From Parapedobacter koreensis (GTDB lineage Bacteria; Bacteroidota; Bacteroidia; Sphingobacteriales; Sphingobacteriaceae): DNA of 61,430 bases. Position numbers and translations under genes: made by a program. The notes under the pieces are model-generated. The model made no database searches, had not been told where the DNA came from, and saw only the letters and a program-made list of their open reading frames with translations. This document shows, one piece after another, positions 25,475 through 34,286 of the stretch. Location of the stretch: NCBI RefSeq assembly GCF_900109365.1, contig NZ_FNZR01000015.1:1-61430 (forward strand), in the 5' to 3' direction. Within the stretch, counting starts at the first letter, position 1. Each line of letters begins with the position of its first letter.

Positions 25475-27430
25475 TTGAGAAAAACATTACGACTGTGCAT
25501 TGCCGCTATCGGTCTTTTCTGCATCGCGGTATTGCTTCCGGCGATGGGAATAGCCCAGCAATTGGATAGGATAGCCCAGCTCGAACAGCGGCTGAAAGAT
25601 CTCGCCGTGCAGCTGCCCGGTATCAACCAGCGCGTGTCCCTATCGGTGTCCGGTGCCTCGGCGCAGGAATTCCTGCGGGCATTGGCGGAGGCTGCAAGTC
25701 TAAACATCAATGTGGATCCGGCCATTGAAACGCGCATTTACAACAACTTCCAGTCGGAGACTGCGTTGAATATCCTCCTGTTCATTGCGCAGGAGTATAA
25801 CCTGGATGTCAATTTCATTGGTACCATCTTGTCTGTCCGCCAGCTCGACCCGCAGGCGTACCGGGTGCCCAAGCCCATCACAGCCGAATATGATGCGAGC
25901 CTTCGCCAGCTTACGCTTTCGCTGGAGAATGATAGCCTCATCAGCGTGGCGCGTGCCATTACGCAAAAGACGGGCACCAATGTGATTATAACCAACGAGC
26001 TAAGGGATAAGGCGGTGACGCTCTACGTGCAGCACATGGAACTGGCACCGGCATTGCGCCAGCTGGCCTTCAACAACCAGCTGAAGCTGGCGGAAACTGC
26101 CGATGGTGCATTCGTATTCCTGCCCCTTGGCCAGCGGGAAGAAAACTTCATCAACAGCGAAGCGGAGCTGGCCACCCGCAGGCTGCCGCTCTCCGCGCCT
26201 GTGGAAGGCGGCATGGAAGGGCAGGCTGGCGGCTTTTATGTGGAGACGCAGGGGCATACGGCACAGGATTCCATCCCCTTATTGAGCGTGGAGGCCAGCA
26301 ATACGCCGATTGAAGAGGTCATCCGGTATGCGGCGGATCAGGTGGGTGCCAACTATTTCCTCTTTAGTCCGCTGCAGGGCACCATCACCACCAAGCTGCG
26401 GCAAGTGAGCTTCGAAGACCTGCTCGGCGCATTGCTGCGGGGCACCATGTATTCACATAAAATGGAAAACGATATTTACCTCATTGGCGAACGTAGGCTG
26501 GAAGGCTTGCGGGAGATGCAGGTCATCCAACTGCAAAACCGCTCGATTGATACGATTCAAGCGATGATTCCGGCGGAATGGCGCCAAGGGGTGGAAATCA
26601 AGGAATTTCGCGAGCAGAACACGCTGCTGGTGGCCGGGCCGGGGCCGCAGGTCAATGAAATTGCAACCATCGTACGCAAGCTGGATACGCGCGTGCCGAT
26701 GGTGCTCATCGAGGTGACGATGCTGGACATCCGCAAGGGCTACAGCATCAAGACGGGCATCACAGCAGGCGTGTCTGACAGCGTACGCACCGGCGGGAAG
26801 ATATTGCCGGGCGTCGATTATACGTTTGGGGCGGCTTCCATCAACGATTTCCTGTCCCGTATCGGTACGGGGTCGTTCAACCTCGGGCGGGTGACGCCTA
26901 ATTTCTACGTGACGCTGAGCGCGTTGGAGGATAATAACAACGTGGAACTGCGCTCTGTGCCCAAATTGTCTACGCTCAATGGCCATACCGCTTCGCTCAG
27001 TATCGGCAACACGCGGTATTACCGACTCTCCACGCAGAATGTGATGGGCTCGCTGAATCCGCAGACGGTGGTGACCGAACAATACCAGGAGGTCAATGCG
27101 GATATGACCATCAATATCAAGCCCATCGTGTCTGGTGACGAGCAGGTAACGCTGAATATCAACATCGATATTTCGGACTTTACGCAGAATACGCCGATTG
27201 ATGAGCCACCGCCGAGTACCACCAGCAAATTTGAATCTATCCTCCGGGTACGCAATGAGGAGACGGTGGTGCTGGGGGGCATCGAACGTTTTGAGACGTC
27301 CGACAATTCATCGGGCATACCGGTGCTCTCACGTCTTCCTGTGCTGAAATGGCTATTCAGCAGCCGCAGCAAGGGGCGCAATAAAATTGTCTCCGTGGTA
27401 TTCATCAAACCGACCATTATTTACCAGTAA
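25475..27430 (+). CDS. secretin, GspD/PilQ type
   Basis: 651 residues, starting at TTG (no ATG fits). Signal peptide ~1-28. Several N-terminal domains, the first like the short secretin/TonB N-domain (~52-125), others at ~140-215, ~268-340 and ~348-405. The secretin domain (~405-651) shows VPMVLIEVTMLDIRKG, RSVPKLSTLNGHTASL, RVRNEETVVLGG and GIPVLSRLPVLKWLF, ending VVFIKPTII. Secretins form the outer-membrane gate of type II secretion and type IV pili. The four genes that follow supply inner-membrane partners. The length is typical. The absence of a C-terminal S-domain makes a pilotin-independent route or the lipoprotein at 29220 possible helpers. Confidence 0.92.
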   Translation: MRKTLRLCIAAIGLFCIAVLLPAMGIAQQLDRIAQLEQRLKDLAVQLPGINQRVSLSVSGASAQEFLRALAEAASLNINVDPAIETRIYNNFQSETALNILLFIAQEYNLDVNFIGTILSVRQLDPQAYRVPKPITAEYDASLRQLTLSLENDSLISVARAITQKTGTNVIITNELRDKAVTLYVQHMELAPALRQLAFNNQLKLAETADGAFVFLPLGQREENFINSEAELATRRLPLSAPVEGGMEGQAGGFYVETQGHTAQDSIPLLSVEASNTPIEEVIRYAADQVGANYFLFSPLQGTITTKLRQVSFEDLLGALLRGTMYSHKMENDIYLIGERRLEGLREMQVIQLQNRSIDTIQAMIPAEWRQGVEIKEFREQNTLLVAGPGPQVNEIATIVRKLDTRVPMVLIEVTMLDIRKGYSIKTGITAGVSDSVRTGGKILPGVDYTFGAASINDFLSRIGTGSFNLGRVTPNFYVTLSALEDNNNVELRSVPKLSTLNGHTASLSIGNTRYYRLSTQNVMGSLNPQTVVTEQYQEVNADMTINIKPIVSGDEQVTLNINIDISDFTQNTPIDEPPPSTTSKFESILRVRNEETVVLGGIERFETSDNSSGIPVLSRLPVLKWLFSSRSKGRNKIVSVVFIKPTIIYQ

Positions 27431-27437
27431 ACCGACC

Positions 27438-28670
27438 ATGATTGCAGCAATAGGGGCATACCTCCGGCATATTCCGCAACTCGTGGGCGTGGAGCTGCTG
27501 CTGGCAGACGGGGAGACATTTGTGGCCAATACGGCCGTCGTGAAACGCACGGGGACGACGGTGCACTTCGTGCGCGGGGAGTATGGACTGGCTTCCTTCG
27601 GTGCAGTTAAAGAACAGGTGCAGGATGGGATGCCAATCGTGCTGATCATCAGTGGTAAAGGAATTATCCACCGGGCGATAGCCAAGGGGCAGCGGGCAAT
27701 GGAGGGTGGCTTGCTGAAGCAGGTGCTGCCCAATGCCAAGCCGGATGATTTTTACCTGCAACACACCGAACTGGAGACGTGTACCATGCTGTCCGTGGTG
27801 CGCAGGAAGCTGGTGGATGATCTCATTGCGCAGCTGGCGGCGCAGGGGCTGGTATTGCTCGGCGCAGGCCTTGGCCCGTTTGCCATGCAGCTGTTCAGCG
27901 AATATCTTTTTCCCGTGGATAGCGAGGGATGTGTCCTTGGCAGGCACCGGCTGGCGCTGCACCAGGGAACAATTATCGGGTATGAGCTGCTCCCCCTGGA
28001 AGCGGCGGCCAGGGGCAAACGGGTGGATATGGCAGGCGAGCAGCTGAATGAATGGGTGGTGCCTGCATTTGCGGCCGCTTTTGCAGAGATAAGTGATATC
28101 CCCTTTGCGCAACTGCCGATACAGGCGGTGCAGGAAAAGGCGGCGGACTATCGGCAGCAAGGGCTATTCAGGCGTTCGGGCGCGGCCCTGATGGCCTTCT
28201 TTCTCGTGCTATTGCTGGGTAATGCGTTTTTTTTCATGCACTACTCGGATAACGTGGCGGGGTTTGCTGGCAGCGATGCATTGGCGATCCAGCAGGAAAT
28301 CGACGTGCTGCGGCAGCAAGCTGCCGAACGGGAAACCTTGTTGGAAGGGCTGTGGTACGCGGATGTACCCCGGTGGCGAATGGCGTATATGGCCGACCGT
28401 ATCGCTGCGACCCTCCCTGATGGGATGCTGCTCAATGAAATGGCGATATACCCGCGGGATGAGGGCCTCAGCCGCAAACAACGTCGGCCGGTACATACCC
28501 CGTCGGCCATCCGCATCAAGGGTACATGCGGCGATATGCCGACGTTGAACGGCTGGATAAAGCAGGTGCGTGGGCTGCCTTTCTGCGAGACGGTAGAGAT
28601 TGATGAATATGGATTTGACGGCCGGGAGGAGGTGGGCACATTTGTTTTATCCTTGACACTGAACCCATGA
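27438..28670 (+). CDS. GspL-like protein (PilM-PilN-type fusion)
   Basis: 410 residues from ATG 27438, seven bases after the secretin; a longer start would overlap it. Residues 1-240 look like the actin-like cytoplasmic domain of PilM/GspL (strands such as LVGVELLLADG and MPIVLIISGKGIIHRAI, then LVLLGAGLGPFAMQLF). A membrane helix follows (247-266), then a coiled coil (~282-303) and a small periplasmic domain (SAIRIKGTCGDMPTLNGWIK, PFCETVEIDEYGF, TFVLSLTL) typical of PilN. This is exactly the GspL layout. GspL ties the assembly ATPase to the periplasmic part. The assignment is by architecture, not by strong motif. Confidence 0.7.
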   Translation: MIAAIGAYLRHIPQLVGVELLLADGETFVANTAVVKRTGTTVHFVRGEYGLASFGAVKEQVQDGMPIVLIISGKGIIHRAIAKGQRAMEGGLLKQVLPNAKPDDFYLQHTELETCTMLSVVRRKLVDDLIAQLAAQGLVLLGAGLGPFAMQLFSEYLFPVDSEGCVLGRHRLALHQGTIIGYELLPLEAAARGKRVDMAGEQLNEWVVPAFAAAFAEISDIPFAQLPIQAVQEKAADYRQQGLFRRSGAALMAFFLVLLLGNAFFFMHYSDNVAGFAGSDALAIQQEIDVLRQQAAERETLLEGLWYADVPRWRMAYMADRIAATLPDGMLLNEMAIYPRDEGLSRKQRRPVHTPSAIRIKGTCGDMPTLNGWIKQVRGLPFCETVEIDEYGFDGREEVGTFVLSLTLNP

Positions 28671-29209
28671 TACAGTTTTTTGAACAATACGACTGGAAAA
28701 CCAAGAATCGCTTATTGTGGGGTGCTGCCTTGCTGCTTTTGGTGGCTTGCTACCTACTGGCTATCAAGCCGACCCTGCGGCTGCGTGCGGAATACCAGGC
28801 CTTGCAGGCGGGGGAAGCTGCACGGCTGGCCAATATGCAGGTACTGGGCCAGCTGAGGGCAAAGGCGCAGCAGGTGGGGGCTCTGTTTGAACCGGGGGTA
28901 ACCGCAGCTGCAAACGTGGCCTCCACGCTTTCTGAGCCGGAACGCATAGCCAGTATGGCCGATGTCCATCAGGTGAATGTGCGAAACCTGCCCACCCCGG
29001 AGCGGCTGGGTACGGAAACACTGCATATCGATTATACGGAATATCAATTGGAAGGTGCATTCACGGCACTATTGCAACTGCTGCACGATGTGGAGCAGGA
29101 GCAGGGTATCAATTTGCTGAGTGCATCATTTGTAAAACAACGGAATGCCACCACCCGTATGCCTGAGTTGCTATTGCAACTGCGTACGGTGAGGCTGGCT
29201 AATCAATAA
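28667..29209 (+). CDS. GspM/PilO-like inner-membrane protein
   Basis: 180 residues: short cytoplasmic N-terminus, one membrane helix (~17-33, LLWGAALLLLVACYLLAI), a coiled coil (~38-70), and a periplasmic alpha/beta domain ending LLSASFVKQRN..PELLLQLRTVRL. This is the PilO/GspM pattern, and such proteins pair with GspL/PilN. The start overlaps the GspL-like gene by 4 bp (ATGA), as in known pil and gsp operons. Sequence conservation in this family is low, so the call leans on architecture and gene order. Confidence 0.68.
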   Translation: MIQFFEQYDWKTKNRLLWGAALLLLVACYLLAIKPTLRLRAEYQALQAGEAARLANMQVLGQLRAKAQQVGALFEPGVTAAANVASTLSEPERIASMADVHQVNVRNLPTPERLGTETLHIDYTEYQLEGAFTALLQLLHDVEQEQGINLLSASFVKQRNATTRMPELLLQLRTVRLANQ

Positions 29210-29219
29210 TTGACAGCTT

Positions 29220-30194
29220 ATGGGAATGATTGTTAAAAGGAATTTAATGCCTGTTTTTTGCCGATTGTTCATCGTGTCGCTCGCCGCGTGCACCGTGGCT
29301 GCCTGCTCGGATTTTTTTGAAGAATCCATTGCCGATGGTGAGCTGGAGCTCTTGTCTCCCGGACGGGAGGCGGAGACCAATGTGTACCTCATTAATTTCA
29401 TGTGGGAACCGCTTGACCATGCGCTGCAATACCGCCTGCAACTGGCATCGCCGTCGTTTGATTCGGTTGCCCTTTTTCATGCGGATACCACGTTGGATAA
29501 AACCCTCTTCAGCATCAGCTTGCAACCCGGCGAATACCAATGGCGGGTGAAGGCGCTCAACGGCAGCAGCAGCACGGTGTATACGACACGGTCTTTCATC
29601 ATCCATGAAGCGGCATTGAGCACGCAGACGGTATTGCAGGTGGCCCCGCCCAACAATTTCATCACTGACCAAGACGAAGTGGAGGTCAGCTGGCAGGGCA
29701 TCTTTAGCGCCAAGAATTACCGCTTACAGGTGGATACGGCTGGATTTGCGGATGAAGCGGATTTGCTGTTTGAGCGGGTGGTGGATGGGGAAGCATTCAC
29801 ATTTGAAATACCCGATGAGCAGCGGTACCAATGGCGGGTGCGGGCCGAGAACGATACGGCGCAGTCTCGGTGGTCTACGGTACGCAATTTCCTGTACGAC
29901 GAGACGCCGCCATCGGCCCCGGCATTGACCGCTCCGGCCAACGGGACGCAGGTAAACCGGCCGGTGACCCTCCGGTGGAGTGGCAGTGAAGATGTGGCTG
30001 CCTACCAGTTGTATGTGTATAAAAGCGACTCCACCTTGTTCAATGATCAGTTTCCGCTGCGGCTGGAAAACCCTTCGCATGTGTTTGACGCCGGGGCCCG
30101 GGGCGAACGCATCCTATGGCGAGTGCGGGCTATGGATCGGGCGGGTAATGAAAGCGGGTACAGTACCTGGCGGAGCTTTATCATCCGAAATTAG
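29220..30194 (+). CDS. lipoprotein with three FN3-like domains
   Basis: 324 residues. Lipoprotein signal with cysteines at 24 (SLAAC) and 29 (TVAACS); either could be lipidated. Three fibronectin-III-like domains follow (about 40-135, 140-230 and 233-324), each with a 'Y.(L/W)RV.A' strand: GEYQWRVKALNG, RYQWRVRAENDTAQSRWS, RILWRVRAMDRAGNESGYS. Lying between GspM- and GspC-like genes, it may be an outer-membrane helper of the secretin or a surface-exposed part of the machine. No homolog of a known pilotin is evident. Confidence 0.7.
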   Translation: MGMIVKRNLMPVFCRLFIVSLAACTVAACSDFFEESIADGELELLSPGREAETNVYLINFMWEPLDHALQYRLQLASPSFDSVALFHADTTLDKTLFSISLQPGEYQWRVKALNGSSSTVYTTRSFIIHEAALSTQTVLQVAPPNNFITDQDEVEVSWQGIFSAKNYRLQVDTAGFADEADLLFERVVDGEAFTFEIPDEQRYQWRVRAENDTAQSRWSTVRNFLYDETPPSAPALTAPANGTQVNRPVTLRWSGSEDVAAYQLYVYKSDSTLFNDQFPLRLENPSHVFDAGARGERILWRVRAMDRAGNESGYSTWRSFIIRN

Positions 30195-30196
30195 CG

Positions 30197-30706
30197 ATGA
30201 AACGAAAACTGACTTATCCGCTGCTGGGGCTTGCCGTATTGCTATGGGGCGCGATTTTTTATCGTGTCTTTTCGGGACTGCGGGAAGATGATACCACTGC
30301 GTCCGTAGCCCCCGTGATGCCCCGGAAGCAAACCGCCGATAAGCCGGTGGTGGCTGACAGCTTGCTGCTGGACTACCGCGATCCTTTCCTGGAAAACACG
30401 GCGGAAACGTTCGATATGGAGGCGGAAGACCTGATGATGGAAGGCGAATATGAATATGTAGAAGAAGCACCTTATATCGACTGGTCACAGGTGCTGTACC
30501 TGGGGTCTATCAATAACAGCGCCAGTGGAAGAACAGTGGCACTGGTGCGTATCAATGGTAAGGAATACATGCTTAAGCCCGGCGATGCGGTTGACGGCTT
30601 TACCCTGCTCACGCTCGCCAGAAATTTGATTACCGTGGAGCATCAGGGGCAGGTGGGCACCATTACAATGCAGGATAACAATGGAGAACATAATGAAGAG
30701 ACGTGA
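30197..30706 (+). CDS. GspC/PilP-like protein
   Basis: 169 residues: one N-terminal membrane helix (7-23), a linker with acidic low complexity (EDLMMEGEYEYVEEAP), and a C-terminal domain (~92-160) reading VLYLGSINNSASGRTVALVR, INGKEYMLKPGDAVDGFTLL, ITVEHQGQVGTITM. This is the homology-region pattern of GspC and PilP ('G....g....Ali.i.g....v..Gd.v.g..l..i....v'). These domains bind the secretin N-domains and connect inner and outer membrane parts. It lies two bases after the lipoprotein gene. Confidence 0.7.
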   Translation: MKRKLTYPLLGLAVLLWGAIFYRVFSGLREDDTTASVAPVMPRKQTADKPVVADSLLLDYRDPFLENTAETFDMEAEDLMMEGEYEYVEEAPYIDWSQVLYLGSINNSASGRTVALVRINGKEYMLKPGDAVDGFTLLTLARNLITVEHQGQVGTITMQDNNGEHNEET

Positions 30707-31334
30707 TTTTTTGATAAGCTCGTTTTGCTGGCGGTGGATAGGTCTGGCCGCTTTCGGCTGCCTCACCGCAGCTCAGCCGGTATCCGGCCAACGCTACCTG
30801 GAAGAAGCGATTCCTTACCGAAACAGCGCATTGCTACGCACGGGCGATGGCTTCATCGAGGCCCATTTCACACGTAAGGCTTACATGGGCAGTGCAGAGC
30901 CGCAGATGGCCTATCATTCTTATTACCGCGATAGTATCTACGTGACACAGGGCGGATACCACGGCCAGCCGCTGCATGGCAAGTATCTCGAACGGTATGT
31001 AGATAAGGGGATGAAGGTACTCGGCGACTATGCCTACGGATTGAAATCCGGCAAATGGCAGTATTGGGATGAACAGGGCATGCTCCGCAAGGTAACGCAT
31101 TGGAAATCGGGATCGGAAACGGGAAAGTTTTCGGTATACAACGAGAATGGCCGGTTGCAGCAGCAGGGTTATCTAAAGGATGGCAAGTTTGATGGTATTG
31201 TCTTGACGTATCCTGCAAGCAGCGATAGCTTGGAATACGAGAAAAAGCGCTACCGGAAGGGAAAAGAAGTGGGTATGGGGGATGGAAGTTGGTTCGGTAG
31301 GATGTATGATCGGGTGAGGGCAATGTTGTTTTAA
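30693..31334 (+). CDS. secreted YwqK/MORN-repeat-like protein
   Basis: 213 residues from the ATG at 30693, preferred because GGAG lies six bases ahead of it; an ATG at 30681 is also in frame. Signal peptide with a basic start (MKRRDFLISSF). The body has repeated 'G.Y..G...G.W.yyde.G.l' units: GDYAYGLKSGKWQYWDEQG, WKSGSETGKFSVYNENGRL, GYLKDGKFDGIVLTY, as in YwqK/MORN proteins. It closes the secretin gene group and overlaps the GspC-like gene by 14 bp. Role unknown; presumably periplasmic or surface. Confidence 0.65.
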   Translation: MKRRDFLISSFCWRWIGLAAFGCLTAAQPVSGQRYLEEAIPYRNSALLRTGDGFIEAHFTRKAYMGSAEPQMAYHSYYRDSIYVTQGGYHGQPLHGKYLERYVDKGMKVLGDYAYGLKSGKWQYWDEQGMLRKVTHWKSGSETGKFSVYNENGRLQQQGYLKDGKFDGIVLTYPASSDSLEYEKKRYRKGKEVGMGDGSWFGRMYDRVRAMLF

Positions 31335-31352
31335 TTTCTTAATAGTTAATAT

Positions 31353-32291
31353 ATGGAAAAGCTGAAAATTTATACCTGTTGTTTAACGGTGTTGGCCAGT
31401 TTACTTGGAACTTGTCGGCTAAACGCGCAAGTTTCATCGGTGATTATTCCGTCAAACGTTTCTACAGGAAGTTTGGAAAAGAATCTATTGTTTTACGCTG
31501 ACCAACGATTTCAGGTGACAAGGCAAGGGCCAAGTATACCAATTGCTCCGTTGTTTGACGGCTCATTTCTCCCGCAAACGACGTCAACTGCACCGACCAC
31601 GGCAAACCCATTGGTTATCCTCATTGAAAATTTACCATCGGCTCATACCCAAAGCGGTGCTTGGATAGGATGGAGTACGAGAAACTGGAGAAGCACGCGT
31701 TTTAAGATTGAAGGATACGATACCTACAATGGCAATAACCAATGGATAGAATTGGCAAACGTAAGCGGCCATTCGTCACGCCACTTTATGACTGCGATGC
31801 CCCAGGGGAATTATACAAAATTGCGTTATACATTTTATGAAGCGTCAAGCCCGGAGGGAAGATTACAACTTTCCGAATTGTTTTACATCCATCCTGAAGC
31901 TGTACAGGCATATGAAGGGCTGATGGTAAAATACGATGCTTCGGGTAATGTAGGCATCGGTACTACCGAACCCCAAGCCAAACTCGCCGTAAACGGCACC
32001 ATCCTGGCCACAGAAGTAAAAGTGAAGACCGACATCGCCGTGCCGGACTATGTCTTTGAACCGGACTATGAGTTGCCTGCACTTGCCGATATAGAAATCT
32101 ATGTAAAAGAACACCGGCACCTACCTGAAATTCCATCTGCTGCTGACATAGAGAAAGACGGACTCAACCTCGCCGAGATGAATCTCCTGCTGCTGAAAAA
32201 AGTGGAAGAACTGACGTTGCATTTGATTGAATTGAAAAAAGAAAATGAGAAACAGGGAGAGCAGATAAAAACATTAATGGGACAAAACTAA
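31353..32291 (+). CDS. secreted tail-fiber-domain protein with discoidin-like N-domain (type I)
   Basis: 312 residues, closely related along its whole length to 9566-10516: signal peptide (~1-26), VSSVIIPSNVSTGSLEKNLL, GAWIGWSTRNWRSTRFKIEG, QLSELFYIHPEAVQAYEG, then GNVGIGTTEPQAKLAVNG, KTDIAVPDYVF, VKEHRHLPEIPSA and the coiled coil. The pair shows that both RHS loci keep a copy of the discoidin-like version. It follows the MORN-like gene by 18 bp in the same run. Confidence 0.8.
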   Translation: MEKLKIYTCCLTVLASLLGTCRLNAQVSSVIIPSNVSTGSLEKNLLFYADQRFQVTRQGPSIPIAPLFDGSFLPQTTSTAPTTANPLVILIENLPSAHTQSGAWIGWSTRNWRSTRFKIEGYDTYNGNNQWIELANVSGHSSRHFMTAMPQGNYTKLRYTFYEASSPEGRLQLSELFYIHPEAVQAYEGLMVKYDASGNVGIGTTEPQAKLAVNGTILATEVKVKTDIAVPDYVFEPDYELPALADIEIYVKEHRHLPEIPSAADIEKDGLNLAEMNLLLLKKVEELTLHLIELKKENEKQGEQIKTLMGQN

Positions 32292-32357
32292 AGGGGAGCC
32301 CGTCTATCGGGGAGCGATGTCTGGACGTGAAAATCTGAAATTAAAAATGATATTATT

Positions 32358-33302
32358 ATGAAACTAAAACCTTTTTTTCTGCTGCTTCAGGGGGTACTGA
32401 TTGGCTTCTTGAACGTGCATGCACAATCGACGATGACACACAGCTTTTATAAGGCGGTAACCATTAACATGGATGTCAATACCGCCTATTCGAAAACGCT
32501 GATATTGCTCCATGAGATTTACGATGGAACAAATACCTTGCCCACAAACTATGCCGTGGGAACTATCATGGCAGTAAGGGGTACGACAGGTGCAGATCAC
32601 CGGCTTAACGTTGTAAATATCCACTCCGGGTCTGGATATAGGAGTATCCGCGCCTTCATAACCTCCAACAACGATATGGCTACTGATTGGAAATTAAAGA
32701 CCTGCACATACAATGGAAAGCGCTACATGGCCCTGGATGTCCCTTACAAAAACCAGCAACACAAGGAAGGGTATCATTTCGCTGGCTGGGTACGTTCGAG
32801 CGGTGAAAACCTGAAAACCGTCACTTATGAAATTAATGGCGTACCTCAAAACCAAAACGTGCTCAGCAACGTACAGGATTTTTCTCCGAATATGATAGCC
32901 AGGCATCAGGTGAGCCAACTGACCATAACGGGCAACGTCGGCATCGGCACATCGTCTCCTGCGGAACGGCTTTCTGTGAATGGTAATATTCGTGCAAAGG
33001 AAGTAAAAGTAGAGATGGCCAACTGGCCGGACTATGTATTCAAAGAAGGTTATGTGTTGCCATCGTTGGTCGAAGTGGATAAGTATATCCAGTCGCATGG
33101 CCATTTGCCCGGTATACCCACGACACAGGAAGCGGAAGCCAATGGGATTGAATTGGGCGAAATAAATCGGAAACTGCTGGAAAAAGTGGAAGAACTGACG
33201 TTGCATTTGATTGAGAAGGATAGGGAAAACACACTTTTACAAGACAGATTATCAGTGATTGAAAAGCACATTGGAATAACAAAAACGTCGTATGAAAAAT
33301 AA
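32358..33302 (+). CDS. secreted tail-fiber-domain protein (type II)
   Basis: 314 residues, signal peptide ~1-22 (ending VHAQ), a unique N-domain (~23-190), and a C-terminal region of a second subtype: GNVGIGTSSPAERLSVNG, KVEMANWPDYVFKEGY, YIQSHGHLPGIPTTQEAEAN, KLLEKVEELTLHLIEKD. Compared with type I, 'KTDI.VPDYVF' is replaced by 'EMANWPDYVF' and 'KHLPEIPSA' by 'GHLPGIPT'. The same subtype is found at 34287. The two subtypes alternate in the operon. The next gene overlaps by 11 bp. Confidence 0.78.
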   Translation: MKLKPFFLLLQGVLIGFLNVHAQSTMTHSFYKAVTINMDVNTAYSKTLILLHEIYDGTNTLPTNYAVGTIMAVRGTTGADHRLNVVNIHSGSGYRSIRAFITSNNDMATDWKLKTCTYNGKRYMALDVPYKNQQHKEGYHFAGWVRSSGENLKTVTYEINGVPQNQNVLSNVQDFSPNMIARHQVSQLTITGNVGIGTSSPAERLSVNGNIRAKEVKVEMANWPDYVFKEGYVLPSLVEVDKYIQSHGHLPGIPTTQEAEANGIELGEINRKLLEKVEELTLHLIEKDRENTLLQDRLSVIEKHIGITKTSYEK

Positions 33303-34248
33303 CTTTTTAAGTAGCCTACTTGCAGCTATCTGCCTATTTTTTGGAATGTATGGGCACGCCCAGCAATCAGGCAGCATTACCGTGGGCGGAAGTTTCAATA
33401 CTTATTATCCTGTGACTTGGCATGATGGGGCATGGAATAGCAATAAGCAAACCGAACTGTATATCGGCCGTTCGTCTGCACATACAAACAGCGAATGGCG
33501 TGGGGCGTTGATAGCGTCATTTCATTTTCATGTGTCAAATTGGGGGCATCAGGCTCAGTTTATCAATGCGGACATTGCATCGTTTCAAGGCAGCACAAAC
33601 CTCTCCCCGCGAAATTTCGTTGGGGGATGGTCGGATGCTTCAGGAGGCAATAGCGATAAACGAATTGTCATATGGTTAAGAGGAGGTGGTACAACCTATT
33701 ATTATCAAGGAAACAGTGCGGTCGATCCAATGGTGCATGACGGCGTTCAAAACCCGTTGCCATATACGACAACGAATGGATCATCGTATAGTGCTAAAAC
33801 AACAGAAGATGCTTATGTAAATCATTTCGGAACCACCACAAGCCAATCGATACGAAGTGAGTCTGCACGGGATAATGTTTTCATGGGCAACGTCGGTATC
33901 GGCACCCGAACTCCACAGGCAAAATTGGCCGTTGACGGCAACATCCTGGCCACAGAAGTAAAAGTGAAGACCGACATCGCCGTGCCGGATTATGTGTTCG
34001 AAGAAGATTACGAACTGCCTGCGCTGGCTGAAGTGGAAGCCTACGTAAAAAAACACAAGCACCTGCCGGAAATTCCTTCTGCGGCGAATGTCAAGAAAGA
34101 GGGATTGGACTTGGCTGAGATGAATCTACTGCTCCTGAAGAAAGTGGAGGAACTGACGTTGCATTTGATTGAGAAAGAGAAAGAAATTGATGAATTAAAA
34201 TCATTAGCGGATCGGGTACGGATTCTGGAACAAGGAGTGCGTCCGTAG
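33292..34248 (+). CDS. secreted tail-fiber-domain protein (type I)
   Basis: 318 residues, signal peptide ~1-24 (ending GHAQQ). The N-domain (~25-200) reads like phage-tail beta structure (TELYIGRSSAHTNSEWRGAL, RIVIWLRGGGTTYYYQGN) and is unlike its neighbours. The C-terminal region is type I: GNVGIGTRTPQAKLAVDG, KTDIAVPDYVFEEDYELPAL, VKKHKHLPEIPSAANVKK, and coiled coil. Overlaps the preceding gene by 11 bp, so the pair is coupled. Confidence 0.78.
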   Translation: MKNNFLSSLLAAICLFFGMYGHAQQSGSITVGGSFNTYYPVTWHDGAWNSNKQTELYIGRSSAHTNSEWRGALIASFHFHVSNWGHQAQFINADIASFQGSTNLSPRNFVGGWSDASGGNSDKRIVIWLRGGGTTYYYQGNSAVDPMVHDGVQNPLPYTTTNGSSYSAKTTEDAYVNHFGTTTSQSIRSESARDNVFMGNVGIGTRTPQAKLAVDGNILATEVKVKTDIAVPDYVFEEDYELPALAEVEAYVKKHKHLPEIPSAANVKKEGLDLAEMNLLLLKKVEELTLHLIEKEKEIDELKSLADRVRILEQGVRP

Positions 34249-34286
34249 ACCCGCTGAAAAAACCTAAAAAATAACTAACAGACAAC

